From assembly GCF_001425025.1 (NCBI RefSeq), contig NZ_LMDE01000001.1:737033-801032 (forward strand): a DNA stretch of 64,000 bases, given 5' to 3'. The notes below the pieces were generated by a model. The model had not been told where the DNA came from. It did no database searches and saw only the letters and a program-made list of their open reading frames with translations. This DNA is from Nocardioides sp. Root122 (GTDB taxonomy: Bacteria > Actinomycetota > Actinomycetes > Propionibacteriales > Nocardioidaceae). Shown here piece by piece: positions 16,397 to 25,200 of this stretch (positions are counted from its first letter, which is position 1; each line of letters opens with the position of its first letter). The translations under genes and the position numbers were made by a program.

Positions 16397-19029
16397 CGAC
16401 ACTGCAGTCGCCCTCCGCGACCCGTCCCGACGGGCCGACGGCCGGCACCCGCGGCTTCTGGCCGCTCCGCGACCTCCCGGTCGTGGGCTGGCTGATGGCG
16501 GCCGTCGTCGTGGCGCTCGTGCACCAGTGGGTACCCGAGCCGCGTTGGCTGCTGCTGCACCTGCTGCTGCTCGGCGCCGCCGGCCACTCGATCCTCGTGT
16601 GGAGCCGCTACTTCGCCGACACGCTCCTGCGTGGCCCGGCGACACCCCGGCGCGAGCAGTCGATCCGCCTGGCGGTCTTCGACCTCGGCGCCGTCGCGGT
16701 CACCGTGGGGGTCGGCTCCGATGTCTGGCTCCTCGTCCTGGTCGGCGCCACCGGAGTGGCGCTGGCCGTCGTGGGTCACGTGGTGTCGTTGGCCCGGGGA
16801 CTGCGCGGCAGGTTCCGCTCCCGCTTCGCACCGACGGTGCACTACTACCTGGCCGCGGGTGCCCTCCTCCCCGTCGGCGCCACGCTCGGCGTGTGGCTCG
16901 CCCGCGGGCTGTCCGACCCGCTGGACGCGCGCGTGCGGATCGCGCACGCCGGCATCAACGTCCTCGGCTGGGTGGGCCTCACGGTGCTGGGCACGCTCGT
17001 CACCCTGTGGCCCACCATGCTGCGCACCCGGCTGGCCGAGGGTGCCGAGAAGGCCTCGCGGGTGGCGCTGCCGGTGCTGGTCACCGGGATCGGCCTCGTC
17101 GCGGCCGCCGCGTGGGCGGACCAGCCCCGCGCGGTGGCGGTCGGGCTGGTGACCTACCTCGTCGGGGTGTCGGTCCTCGTCCGACCGATGGTGGCCGCCG
17201 CGCGGGCGAAGCCGCCCGCCAGCTTCCCCACGTGGTCGGTGGGCGCGGGCGTGCTGTGGATCGTGGTGATGCTCGCGGTGGTCGCCGTGCGGGTCGCGGT
17301 CGGCGGCGGATGGGACGACGTGTCCCGCGCGCTGCACGAGGCCGCGCCCTACCTGGCAGCCGGGTTCGTCGCCCAGGTGCTGCTGGGCGCCCTCTCCTAC
17401 CTCGTGCCCGTGGTGCTCGGCGGCGGACCCGTCGCCGTGCGTGCCGCCAACGGCGCGCTCGACTCGGCCGGGGCGCTGCGGGTGGCGCTGGCCAACGTCG
17501 GGCTGGTGTGGTGCCTGCTGCCGGTGCCCAGCGTCGTCCGCGTCGTGGCGTCGGTGCTCGTGCTCGGTGCGCTCGCGAGCTTCGTGCCGCTGCTCCTGCT
17601 CGCCGTGCGTCTGCGGCACCGGGGCACGGCCGGCTCGGCACCCGTCGTACGACCCCGTGGGCAGAACACCGGTCTCGCCGCCGTGGGCGTCGCCCTCGCC
17701 GTGCTGGCCGTGGCGGTCGGCGGCGCCGTCGACCCCGCGGCCCTCGGCCGGACGAGCTCCGCCGACGCCGGGGTCGCGCCCACCGGCCACACCGTGGAGG
17801 TCGAGGTGGTGGCCAAGGAGATGCGGTTCACCCCCGACCGTGTCGAGGTGGCGGCGGGCGACCGGCTGGTCATCACCTTGCGCAACGAGAGCTCCGGGGA
17901 CGTCCACGACCTCGTCCTCGAGACCGGCGCCGACACCGGTCGCATCGCCCCCGGGGAGGAGGCGGTGCTGGACGTCGGTGTGGTCGGCCGTGACCTCGAC
18001 GGCTGGTGCTCGGTCGTGGGGCACCGCCAGATGGGCATGGTGTTCGCGGTCGACGTCACCGGGGGCAACTCGGCCTCGTCGGCCCAGCCCGCCCAGCCGG
18101 CCGAGCCCGAAGGGCACGAGCACCACGGCCACGACGCCTCGGGCGCGCCGCTGAACGCGCCGGGCGACCCGGGGCCCGGCTTCTCGGCGTACGACCCGGT
18201 CCTGCCGCCACTCGCGCCGGGGCGGGTCCACCGCTACACCTTCCGGGTCACCGAGCAGCAGGCCGAGGTCGCGCCGGGCGTGACGCAGGAGGTGTGGACC
18301 TTCAACGGCACCGCGCCCGGCCCGGTGCTGCACGGACGCGTCGGCGACCGGTTCGTCATCACCCTCGTCAACGACGGGACGATGGGGCACTCGATCGACT
18401 TCCACGCCGGGGTGCGCGCGCCCGACGAGGTGATGCGCACGATCCCCCCGGGCGAGTCGCTGACCTACCGCTTCACCGCCCGACGCGCCGGGGTGTGGAT
18501 GTACCACTGCTCCACGATGCCGATGACCGCCCACATCGCCAACGGGCTGTTCGGCGCCGTGGTGATCGACCCGCCCGGGCTGCCCCCCGTCGACCGTGAG
18601 TACGTGCTCGTCCAGTCCGAGCAGTACCACGGCGCCGATGGTGCGGTCGCCGACCTGGACAAGGTCGCGGCCGAGGACCCCGACGCCGTGGTGTTCAACG
18701 GCTACCCCGACCAGTACGCCCACCGGCCCCTGCGCGCCCGCACCGGCGACCGGGTCCGGATCTGGGTGCTCGACGCGGGACCGAGCCGCGCCTCGTCCTT
18801 CCACGTCGTCGGCGGGCAGTTCGACACCGTCTACTCCGAGGGTGCCTGGCAGCTCGGCAGCCGTTCCGGGCCGGCGCGCGACGCCGGCGCGCAGGTGCTG
18901 CCCCTGGTGCCGGCGCAAGGTGGGTTCGTCGAGCTGGAGCTGGACGAGCCCGGTGACTACCCGTTCGTCAGCCACGTCATGGTCGACGCCGAGCGCGGGG
19001 CACGGGGGGTGCTGCAGGTCCGCCGTTGA
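16393..19029 (+). CDS. nirK: NirK-type copper nitrite reductase fused to a multi-span membrane domain
   Basis: 878 residues. About 13 membrane spans fill residues 30-450, with His residues in LLLHLLLLGAAGHS, PTVHYYLAAG and RIAHAGINVLGW. Next comes a cupredoxin (res ~465-555) with VHDL and WCSVVGHRQMGM as a type 1 copper set. After a His-rich linker (HEHHGHDA) follow two cupredoxin domains of nitrite reductase type. These contain GHSIDFHA (~665) and MYHCSTMPM (~703), which supply type 1 and type 2 ligands. FHVVGGQFD (~804) gives the catalytic His and SHVMVDAERG (~861) the third type 2 His. All residues expected for reduction of nitrite to NO are present. The extra cupredoxin and membrane part suggest direct electron delivery at the membrane. 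The start overlaps the previous stop. Confidence 0.85.
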   Translation: MTTLQSPSATRPDGPTAGTRGFWPLRDLPVVGWLMAAVVVALVHQWVPEPRWLLLHLLLLGAAGHSILVWSRYFADTLLRGPATPRREQSIRLAVFDLGAVAVTVGVGSDVWLLVLVGATGVALAVVGHVVSLARGLRGRFRSRFAPTVHYYLAAGALLPVGATLGVWLARGLSDPLDARVRIAHAGINVLGWVGLTVLGTLVTLWPTMLRTRLAEGAEKASRVALPVLVTGIGLVAAAAWADQPRAVAVGLVTYLVGVSVLVRPMVAAARAKPPASFPTWSVGAGVLWIVVMLAVVAVRVAVGGGWDDVSRALHEAAPYLAAGFVAQVLLGALSYLVPVVLGGGPVAVRAANGALDSAGALRVALANVGLVWCLLPVPSVVRVVASVLVLGALASFVPLLLLAVRLRHRGTAGSAPVVRPRGQNTGLAAVGVALAVLAVAVGGAVDPAALGRTSSADAGVAPTGHTVEVEVVAKEMRFTPDRVEVAAGDRLVITLRNESSGDVHDLVLETGADTGRIAPGEEAVLDVGVVGRDLDGWCSVVGHRQMGMVFAVDVTGGNSASSAQPAQPAEPEGHEHHGHDASGAPLNAPGDPGPGFSAYDPVLPPLAPGRVHRYTFRVTEQQAEVAPGVTQEVWTFNGTAPGPVLHGRVGDRFVITLVNDGTMGHSIDFHAGVRAPDEVMRTIPPGESLTYRFTARRAGVWMYHCSTMPMTAHIANGLFGAVVIDPPGLPPVDREYVLVQSEQYHGADGAVADLDKVAAEDPDAVVFNGYPDQYAHRPLRARTGDRVRIWVLDAGPSRASSFHVVGGQFDTVYSEGAWQLGSRSGPARDAGAQVLPLVPAQGGFVELELDEPGDYPFVSHVMVDAERGARGVLQVRR

Positions 19030-19051
19030 CGTGGCCCCGCCCGCCGATCGA

Positions 19052-19597
19052 TCAGTCGACGAGGTCCCGGGGCGCGAGCGCGATCGGGAACGGGTGCGCC
19101 GCGGCGAACCGCTCGCCGCCGGCGACGGAGGCGACCTCGACGTACGCCCCGTCGCGCAGGTCCCAGGCAGTGATGGCCGGCGCCTCCGGGTCGACGACCC
19201 AGTAGGACGGACAGCCGGCCGCCTCGTAGCGGGCTCGCTTGAGGTTGAGGTCCACCAGGCGCGTCGAGGGCGAGAGCACCTCGACCGCGAGGAGGGGCGC
19301 GGCGGGCAGGTTGCGCTGCGTCAGGTCGCTCACGCGACAGACGAGCACATCGGGCTGGAGGACGGTGTCGTCGGCCAGGCGTACGTCGAAGGGCGCGGCA
19401 AGCACCTCGAGATGTCCGTCAGCAGCGTCCATGAGCGCCCTCAGGAGCCTGGCCACCGCGCGCTGATGGCGCCAGGACGGGGCCGGAGTCACGATGAGCG
19501 TGCCGTCGATGAGCTCGTAGCGGTGCCCGTCATCGGGAAGGGCGCTGAGGTCGTCGGCGGTCAGCGGCCGGCTCTGCGGCAGGACGGTCACGCTCAC
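19052..19597 (-). CDS. Uma2 family (DUF820) endonuclease-like protein
   Basis: The GTG at 19597 (MSVTVLPQSRPL) is chosen because earlier in-frame codons would run into the neighbouring gene. The 181-residue product has the Uma2/DUF820 pattern of a PD-(D/E)XK fold: YELIDGTLIV, LQPDVLVC, LLAVEVLSPSTR and YWVVDPE. The acidic and Glu residues of the putative active site are in place. The family is widespread in actinobacteria, mostly of unknown physiological role. The gene starts 19 nt after the stop of the next upstream gene on the same strand, so they may be cotranscribed. Confidence 0.85.
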   Translation of the reverse strand: MSVTVLPQSRPLTADDLSALPDDGHRYELIDGTLIVTPAPSWRHQRAVARLLRALMDAADGHLEVLAAPFDVRLADDTVLQPDVLVCRVSDLTQRNLPAAPLLAVEVLSPSTRLVDLNLKRARYEAAGCPSYWVVDPEAPAITAWDLRDGAYVEVASVAGGERFAAAHPFPIALAPRDLVD

Positions 19598-19616
19598 AAG
19601 GGTGCCCCATGCCGCC

Positions 19617-20084
19617 TCACCCGACCACCATCGCCGGCTCGTGGCCACCATCGTGGGACCACAGCGAGCACCAGCCGTGCTCGGTGACCACGATGATGTC
19701 GTGGTCGAACGCGGCGGAGTTGTGGTTGCTATAGCGCCATCCCTTGGCCCACCGCTTCTCCTCCTCTCCCCACCCGTTGATCCCGGACCGCACGATCACC
19801 GTGACGAGGATCGAAGCGGAGTCGTCGGAGCGGGGCGGTATCGCGAGCTTCCAGACGCGGTCGTAGAGCAGGTCCGACCGGCCGCGGTGTCCCTCGTCGA
19901 TGTCGACGGGCAAGGGCGTCAGCTCTTCCAGTGCGAGAAGCCGTTGCGTGGTGGTGGGCTGGTGGACGAGCGCGAGGTACACGCGGCCCTCCGTGAGGGC
20001 GACCGCTGCTGCGATCTCGTCGAGCAGCTGTTGCGGGTCGCGCAGCTCGTAGCGGGCCAGGACGTCGTCGATGTTTGTGGTCAT
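19617..20084 (-). CDS. Uncharacterised 155-residue protein
   Basis: No family recognised. Features visible: an N-terminal helical part (IDDVLARYELRDPQQLLDEIAAAV), a middle beta-rich part and a Trp/His-rich C-terminus (WGEEEKRWAKGWRYSNHNSAAFDHDI). Soluble, no signal peptide. It is transcribed in front of the Uma2 gene with a short gap. Upstream lies a region with two TCCACAG motifs. Confidence 0.55.
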   Translation of the reverse strand: MTTNIDDVLARYELRDPQQLLDEIAAAVALTEGRVYLALVHQPTTTQRLLALEELTPLPVDIDEGHRGRSDLLYDRVWKLAIPPRSDDSASILVTVIVRSGINGWGEEEKRWAKGWRYSNHNSAAFDHDIIVVTEHGWCSLWSHDGGHEPAMVVG

Positions 20085-20123
20085 GCCGCGAGCGTCGCGC
20101 GTCGGCAGGTCGGGCGCACCCAG

Positions 20124-20160
20124 TCATCCACAGACGGGCCCAATGGCGTGTTCTCCACAG
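20124..20160. promoter_or_regulatory. Two DnaA-box-like TCCACAG motifs
   Basis: TCATCCACAG at 20124-20133 and TTCTCCACAG at 20151-20160 lie in the divergent intergenic region. Each is close to the actinobacterial DnaA box TTGTCCACA but not exact. Their function here is unknown. Confidence 0.35.
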
Positions 20161-20212
20161 GTCGAGGCGGCTGCCGTGGCGGTGAACGACGTGCGCAGCC
20201 TTTGCTGTGGGC

Positions 20213-20803
20213 ATGGGATACACGACGGACTTCATCGGACACATCGACATCTCGCCGAGCCTCAACGAGGCCGAGCAGGCCTACCTGTCTGCCTTCAGCC
20301 TGACGCGGCACTACGACCGGGAGGAGGGTCCCTACTACGTCTCGCCGAACCCGTACGCCGACCAAGGCTCCGACGATCCGGAGCGCAGCAACCACCTGGC
20401 GCCGGGTCACCCGCAGATCTGGTGCAGGTGGGTGCCGTGCTGGGAGGGCTGCTGCATCGCGCTCGACGGCGAGGAGAAGATCTACCAGCCCACTCGATGG
20501 CTCGACTACCTCGTCCGGCACTTCCTGGCGCCCGGCGCGGAGGCGTCGACGTCGGGGCTCGAGGTCTTCGAGGGCTTCACCTTCGACCACCACCTCGACG
20601 GTCTCGTCGTCGGCTGTCGCCGCGACAACAAGGAGCTCTTCGAGATCAGGGTCGAGGACAACGTCATCAGTCAGCAGGTCCTGAGAAGGGCCGATCCCCG
20701 CTACCTCGACTACCCGCCGCTGCCCTACGAGGAGGTCATCGACCGCGACCGTCGACGGTCGTCCCGAAGCCGGTCCGGCAGCCGTCGGCTGAGGACCGTG
20801 TGA
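20213..20803 (+). CDS. Uncharacterised protein, paralogue of the gene at 47130
   Basis: The start is taken at the ATG at 20213 (MGYTTDFIG) by analogy with the paralogue; a GTG 6 nt earlier is possible. The N-terminal motif SPSLNEAEQAYLSAF matches RPALNEAERAYLHAV of the other copy. Both also have a WxxC...CC cluster (WVPCWEGCCIAL here, WEVCRDGCCLTW there) and a FTFDHHLDGLVVG/FTFDHVLDGIVTG block. The C-terminus is Arg/Ser-rich and divergent. The shared Cys triad and FDH motif suggest a metal-binding or enzymatic fold, but no function is known to me. It lies alone between the Uma2 pair and a DUF2786 gene. Confidence 0.6.
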   Translation: MGYTTDFIGHIDISPSLNEAEQAYLSAFSLTRHYDREEGPYYVSPNPYADQGSDDPERSNHLAPGHPQIWCRWVPCWEGCCIALDGEEKIYQPTRWLDYLVRHFLAPGAEASTSGLEVFEGFTFDHHLDGLVVGCRRDNKELFEIRVEDNVISQQVLRRADPRYLDYPPLPYEEVIDRDRRRSSRSRSGSRRLRTV

Positions 20804-20828
20804 GCCCCGAGGGCAAGGCGCAGAAGCG

Positions 20829-22091
20829 GTGGGCGTGAACAACAGGAAACGCAGGGCTGCGAGGGAGAGGAAGCAGGCTCGGGACCGTGCGACGGCCGGG
20901 TCCTCGCAGGCCCGCGCCGGTGATGCCTCGGCCTGGGGTGCTGTGCAGGCCATCGAGCTGGTCGAGGCGAAGGTCCATGCGACCGTACGCCGACTGGGCG
21001 CGCGCACGCTCGATGACGGCGTGCTGGCGGCGTCGGCCGAGCACCTCGTGCGATCGGTCGCGCCGTACCCGACGCACGTGGTGCACGCGGTCGTGGCCGA
21101 CCTTCTGGTCGGCGTGACGCACGGCGTGACCTCGGCGGGCTGGCCGCCCGGAGACCTGGCGGAGCTCGTCCCACGCCACCTCGGGGAGCGGCACCTGTCG
21201 ACACTCGCCGCCGCCTTGCACGAGGAGGGCCGCGAACGTCAGCGCCGCGACCATGCGTGGGTCGCGGCGGTGAACGCCGTCGGTGCGGAGCGGCCGCTGG
21301 TCGTGGACGCGGCCGACGTCCTCGCATCGGCCCTCGGCCTCGCCGCTCTGTTGTCCCACGCGCCGCTGCTCGCCGACGCCGTCGATGCCGGCAGCCGGTT
21401 CGCTGGAGGGACGGAGCACCCCAAGCTCGCGCAGGTCCGCGCGCTGCTGGCCAAGGCCGAGTCCACCGACTCCGAGCATGAGGCGGAGGCGCTCTACGCC
21501 AAGGCCCAGGAGCTGATCACCCGTCATGCACTGGGACGACTGCTGGGTGCGGAAGGAGTGTCGACGGACGCCCGTGCTCCGCGCGTGCGGCGGGTGTGGC
21601 TGGACGCTCCGTACGTCGCCGCGAAGGCGAGTCTCGTGGCTGCCGTCGCTTCTGCCAACCGCTGCCGCACTGCCTTCGCGCAGCGACAGGCCTTCATCGT
21701 CCTGGTAGGCGCGACAGGCGACCTCGACGCCGTCGAGCTGTTGGCCACCTCGCTCCTGGTCCAGGCGGACATGGCGATGGCGCGTCAGGGCAGCCGGAAC
21801 ACCGTGGGCGGAGTGTCTCGGACGAGGTCGTTCCGGCAGTCTTTCCTCGCCGCCTACGCGTCCCGCATCGGGGAGCGTCTGCGCGAAGCCAGCGATGCGA
21901 CGGCTTGCGCCGGCGGTCACCTGCCTGTGCTGCGCTCGCAGGAGGAGCGGGTGGCGGAGGAGTTCGATCGGCTCGTGCCCCACACCCGGGGCCGGGCAGT
22001 GAGCGTGAGCAATGGCGAGGGATGGCGCGCCGGACGCGTCGCCGCGGATCTCGCACAGCTCGACGCTCACCGAGGACTCGGGACGGGCTGA
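20829..22091 (+). CDS. DUF2786 domain protein
   Basis: 420 residues. The start is GTG at 20829 or GTG at 20835; neither has a convincing ribosome binding site. The basic N-terminus (RKRRAARERKQARDR) is followed by a helical region. The DUF2786 block lies near residues 195-235, LAQVRALLAKAESTDSEHEA then ELITRHAL, which typically precedes phage- or genome-encoded proteins of unknown role. The C-terminal half continues the family pattern (FRQSFLAAYASRIGERL). Cytoplasmic; function unknown. A basic N-terminus would allow nucleic-acid binding, but that is speculation. Confidence 0.7.
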   Translation: MGVNNRKRRAARERKQARDRATAGSSQARAGDASAWGAVQAIELVEAKVHATVRRLGARTLDDGVLAASAEHLVRSVAPYPTHVVHAVVADLLVGVTHGVTSAGWPPGDLAELVPRHLGERHLSTLAAALHEEGRERQRRDHAWVAAVNAVGAERPLVVDAADVLASALGLAALLSHAPLLADAVDAGSRFAGGTEHPKLAQVRALLAKAESTDSEHEAEALYAKAQELITRHALGRLLGAEGVSTDARAPRVRRVWLDAPYVAAKASLVAAVASANRCRTAFAQRQAFIVLVGATGDLDAVELLATSLLVQADMAMARQGSRNTVGGVSRTRSFRQSFLAAYASRIGERLREASDATACAGGHLPVLRSQEERVAEEFDRLVPHTRGRAVSVSNGEGWRAGRVAADLAQLDAHRGLGTG

Positions 22092-22127
22092 GGCGGATAC
22101 GCGTTGCGCTGAGTTACTCGACCGACG

Positions 22128-22139
22128 TAATCTTTACTC
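22128..22139 (+). promoter_or_regulatory. Leaderless -10 element for TetR gene
   Basis: TAATCT at 22128-22133 lies 6 nt before the ATG at 22140 and there is no Shine-Dalgarno, the layout of an actinobacterial leaderless transcript. TGAGT/ACTCA arms flank it (22110-22141), a possible TetR operator. Confidence 0.45.
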
Positions 22140-22730
22140 ATGCAGGTAACCGAGCGGTCGGTCGCATCGACGGCCCGGCGAGCCCAGATCCTCGACGCGA
22201 CGATCGAGGTCATCGCTCGCGAGGGCTTCGCCAGCGCCTCCTTCAAGCGGATCGCCGAGCGCGCAGGTCTCTCCAGCACCCGTCTCATCAGCTACCACTT
22301 CGCCGGCAAGGACGAGCTGATGTCCGCGCTGGTCGAGCACGTCGTCGCCGGCATCGGCGAGCACGTCGGCGCGATGGTCATGGCGGAGGGGACGCCGCGA
22401 GGACGGCTCAGGGCCTACATCGACGGTGTCGTCAGCTATTCCGACACCCACCGCAAGCCGATGGCCGCCCTGCTGCAGGTCGTGATGGCGGGCGCCGGGG
22501 GTGCGACGACACAGGAGCCCAGCGACCTCAGCCACCTCGAGCGGATCCTCGAGGACGGCCAGGCGCAGGGGGAGATGCGCGCCTTCGACGTCCGCGTGAT
22601 GGCGGCGACGGTGCAGCGAGCCGTCGAGACCGTGCCCTTCCAGCTGCAGTCCGACTCCGACCTCGACTGCGCGGCGTACGCGCGAGAACTGGTCGAGCTG
22701 TTCGACCGCGCCACGAGGGCGGACGCATGA
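22140..22730 (+). CDS. TetR family transcriptional regulator
   Basis: 196 residues. The N-terminal TetR helix-turn-helix is clear: RRAQILDATIEVIAREGFAS, FKRIAERAGLSSTRLISYHF and KDELMSALV. The C-terminal ligand domain is helical with no recognisable ligand signature. It overlaps the next gene by ATGA, so it probably controls itself and the membrane protein behind it. Confidence 0.9.
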   Translation: MQVTERSVASTARRAQILDATIEVIAREGFASASFKRIAERAGLSSTRLISYHFAGKDELMSALVEHVVAGIGEHVGAMVMAEGTPRGRLRAYIDGVVSYSDTHRKPMAALLQVVMAGAGGATTQEPSDLSHLERILEDGQAQGEMRAFDVRVMAATVQRAVETVPFQLQSDSDLDCAAYARELVELFDRATRADA

Positions 22731-23356
22731 CGCTCCTCCGGCCGGTCATCGGCGTCCTCGGATCGACGGCGCTGTACTACCTGATGCGCCACGTCGGCGT
22801 CAGCGTCTACGCCGCCCTCGTCGTCGGCGCGGTGCTGTCGCTGGTGCCCGCGTGTGTCTCACTGCTGCGCGGCAATCGGCCGAGCGGGCTCGAGGCGTTC
22901 TTCACGGTGCTGCTGTTCGCGAGCTTCGCGATCTCGCTGCTGCCCGGCGACGAGCGGTTCCTGCTCGCCAAGGACGCGCTGGTCACCAGTGGTGTCGGCT
23001 TCTGGTTCCTCGCGAGCCTGTGGTGGGCCGACCGCCCGCTGGCGTACCAGTTCGCCAAGCCGATGATCGAGGGCCGGGGCGGCTGGGTAGGTGACTGGGA
23101 GCGTCGCTGGCGGGAGGACGCGTGGTTCCGCCGGATGTGGCGTACGTCGAGCGCGCTCTGGGCGGCGGGCACGCTGCTCGACGCGGTGGCGCGGGTGGTG
23201 CTGGCGTACACGCTGCCGGCCGATGTGGTGCCCGGGCTCAACCTGGCGATGTACGTCGCCACGGCGGTCGTGCTCAACGTGGTGACCACCGTGGTCTACG
23301 TGCGCGCCGGCGCGATCCGCGGGCGACGGCGGGAGCGGGCGGCGAGCCAGGCGTAG
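22727..23356 (+). CDS. VC0807-like membrane protein
   Basis: 209 residues with about six hydrophobic segments, starting at the ATG overlapping the TetR stop. Blocks such as LYYLMRHVGVSVYAALVVGA, FWFLASLWWADRPLAYQFAKP and RMWRTSSALWAAGTLLDAV match the VC0807 family of integral membrane proteins, whose function is unknown. The pairing with a TetR regulator suggests inducible expression, perhaps in membrane stress or efflux. Confidence 0.7.
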   Translation: MTLLRPVIGVLGSTALYYLMRHVGVSVYAALVVGAVLSLVPACVSLLRGNRPSGLEAFFTVLLFASFAISLLPGDERFLLAKDALVTSGVGFWFLASLWWADRPLAYQFAKPMIEGRGGWVGDWERRWREDAWFRRMWRTSSALWAAGTLLDAVARVVLAYTLPADVVPGLNLAMYVATAVVLNVVTTVVYVRAGAIRGRRRERAASQA

Positions 23357-23413
23357 TCGCTCACGCGGTGGGCGCCAGGGCGTCGAGCTCGTCCGGTGGG
23401 ATCGGACGGCCGG

Positions 23414-23423
23414 TCATCCACAG
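23414..23423 (+). promoter_or_regulatory. DnaA-box-like motif TCATCCACAG
   Basis: One mismatch class away from TTGTCCACA and identical to the copy at 20124. It lies about 50 nt before the lipoprotein gene. See the related sites at 32509, 47072 and 50226. Confidence 0.3.
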
Positions 23424-23461
23424 ATTGCACGTCGGGGGCTGTGCCGAGCGGCTCGCGTCCC

Positions 23462-23473
23462 TAGCGTCGAAGG
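23462..23473 (+). promoter_or_regulatory. Leaderless -10 element for lipoprotein gene
   Basis: TAGCGT lies 6 nt before the GTG at 23474; an overlapping GAAGG could also serve as a weak ribosome binding site. Confidence 0.4.
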
Positions 23474-25006
23474 GTGAAAGCTCTCGGGATCCTCGTCGTG
23501 CTCGCGCTCTTGTCCGGCTGCTCCGGCGGCGCCAGCGGTCGTGGCGGTGGCGCACCGACGCCGACTGCCGGCACGACTGCCACCACACCAGCAGCCGTGC
23601 TCGATGCAGCGCCGACTGCCGCGACTCCGGTCTGGAAGACGCGCCTCGACGTCCTCCAAGAGCCGATCGCCGCCGGTGACGTCGTGGTCACCGTCGTCGC
23701 CGCACGGGGCGACGAGATCGACGTGGTCGCACTCGATCGCGCGGACGGCGCCATCCTGTGGCGGCGGCCGCTCATGGTGGTGGACGCCAGCGTCGGGGCG
23801 TACGTCGGAGACCTCGTCCACGAGTCCGCGGACGGCGAGACGTATGTCGTCATGCAGCAGGCGGGGACCAGTCGCCGGCTGCGCCCGGGCGCCCCGCTGC
23901 CGTACCTCGCCCTCGATCCGAGGACCGGCAAGGTGCTCGCCCGTACCCGTCCGGTGGTCGCGCAGTTCGGCGCCCCGGCCTGTCACGACGGCCTCGACGC
24001 GTGCCTGCGGATCTCCGCGGACGACCGGTTCGAGGAGACGCGGTGGGTCCTGGGGTCGTGGGAGCTGCGACCCGAGAGGGACCGCCTCCCCGCCGGCACC
24101 AACTCCCTCGTCCCGGACTCCGACGTCTACACCGTCTACGGCCCGGTGGGGCAGTACGCCGTCGCCCAGGCGGTCGGTCGGATGGGGAAGTCCTCCTGGC
24201 GCGTGCCTCATGGCCGCATCACGGGGAGTCGCCGATGGCTGGTCGACGACGAGTCGGGCTTCGTGGACGAGGAAGCAGGAGTGGCCGTCGTCCAGCTCCT
24301 CCCGACCACCGAGGACGCGGTCGTCGACCGGTACGAACGGGGCGAGGTGGTCCGCTTCGACCTCAGGCAGCGGCGTACGGCGGGGCTCGACCTCGAGACG
24401 GGCACGGTGCTGTGGCGCCATGAGGGCGCCGACATCCGCTGCCTCGAGCTCACCCGCACCGAGGTGCCCGTGAGGTGCGCGTTCTCGGGCCAGCGCTCCT
24501 ACCAGGAGGATCGCGACCCGCGGCTGGTGTCGGCGCAGGGATGGCTCGAGGGCTACGACCCGCGCACGGGCGAGACCGCGTGGCGCGAGGAGCTCGGCGC
24601 CCGGGCGGTGCACACGCTCGTGCTCGACATCCTCCGCATGGACGCCCGGGTCGACCGGGTGGTCGACGCCGACGACGTCGCCATCGTCCCGACCCCCGAC
24701 GGCGCGCGGCTGCTGTCGCTCGTCGACGGGTCGTCCCGTGCGATCGACCCCGCGGAGCCGGTGCTCTGCTCGGCGACGGCCTCCTTCCGCCACCGGTTCG
24801 ACACTGCCGGGTCGGGGCTCGGCGGGTTCGGCGAGACCCGTGCGCGGCGCTTCGTCGAGCCGTGCGTCGCCACCGGGAAGTCGCTGGACCGCTCGGCAAT
24901 AGATCGGCTCGGGCCGGCCGGGCTGCTCACGGGCGCCGTCGACGTCGGGGAGGGGATGCGGGTCCTCGCGACTCGTCACGCCGTCTCGGCGTACCGGCTC
25001 TCCTAG
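23474..25006 (+). CDS. PQQ-like beta-propeller lipoprotein
   Basis: 510 residues. A lipoprotein signal peptide (MKALGILVVLALLSGCSGG, lipobox LSGC) places it on the outer face of the membrane. After a low-complexity Thr/Ala linker the rest shows the repeated pattern of a PQQ-like (BamB-type) propeller: VVALDRADGAILWRRPL, LALDPRTGKVLAR, LDLETGTVLWRHEG and YDPRTGETAWREE, each a blade with D-x-x-TG and W. No quinone-binding residues can be assigned, so it is more likely a structural or binding propeller than a dehydrogenase. It appears monocistronic. Confidence 0.8.
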   Translation: MKALGILVVLALLSGCSGGASGRGGGAPTPTAGTTATTPAAVLDAAPTAATPVWKTRLDVLQEPIAAGDVVVTVVAARGDEIDVVALDRADGAILWRRPLMVVDASVGAYVGDLVHESADGETYVVMQQAGTSRRLRPGAPLPYLALDPRTGKVLARTRPVVAQFGAPACHDGLDACLRISADDRFEETRWVLGSWELRPERDRLPAGTNSLVPDSDVYTVYGPVGQYAVAQAVGRMGKSSWRVPHGRITGSRRWLVDDESGFVDEEAGVAVVQLLPTTEDAVVDRYERGEVVRFDLRQRRTAGLDLETGTVLWRHEGADIRCLELTRTEVPVRCAFSGQRSYQEDRDPRLVSAQGWLEGYDPRTGETAWREELGARAVHTLVLDILRMDARVDRVVDADDVAIVPTPDGARLLSLVDGSSRAIDPAEPVLCSATASFRHRFDTAGSGLGGFGETRARRFVEPCVATGKSLDRSAIDRLGPAGLLTGAVDVGEGMRVLATRHAVSAYRLS

Positions 25007-25020
25007 TGATCGTGGCGGCG

Positions 25021-25200
25021 TCAGGCGTTCAGTGCCTCGAGCCCGTGGTAGACGGCGAACGCCGGCCACACGATGCCCTCGAGGATGGCGAGGACGTACT
25101 GCCAGAAGCCGTCGGCCTGCATCCAGAAGTAGACCCAGGCGCCGAAGATGCCGAGGCCGTAGATCGCGTTGCCGGCCTGGCCCGTGCTGCTGTTGCTCAT
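25021..25200 (-). CDS. Small membrane protein
   Basis: 59 residues from the ATG at 25200 (MSNSSTGQAG); an AAGGGAG lies about 8 nt upstream on the coding strand, which decides this start over longer options. Two hydrophobic segments, IYGLGIFGAWVYFWMQ and VLAILEGIVWPAFAVYHGL, rich in aromatic residues. Probably a two-span inner-membrane protein; function unknown. It converges with the propeller lipoprotein gene. Confidence 0.6.
   Translation of the reverse strand: MSNSSTGQAGNAIYGLGIFGAWVYFWMQADGFWQYVLAILEGIVWPAFAVYHGLEALNA

Noticed and set aside
16168..18975. A 935-codon antisense frame over the nitrite reductase gene
   Set aside because: Composition is His/Gly/Arg-rich nonsense, typical of high-GC shadow frames; the copper-site gene on the plus strand is unambiguous.
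20124..20160. Possible replication origin from clustered DnaA-like boxes
   Set aside because: Only two imperfect boxes, no dnaA, dnaN or A/T-rich unwinding region.
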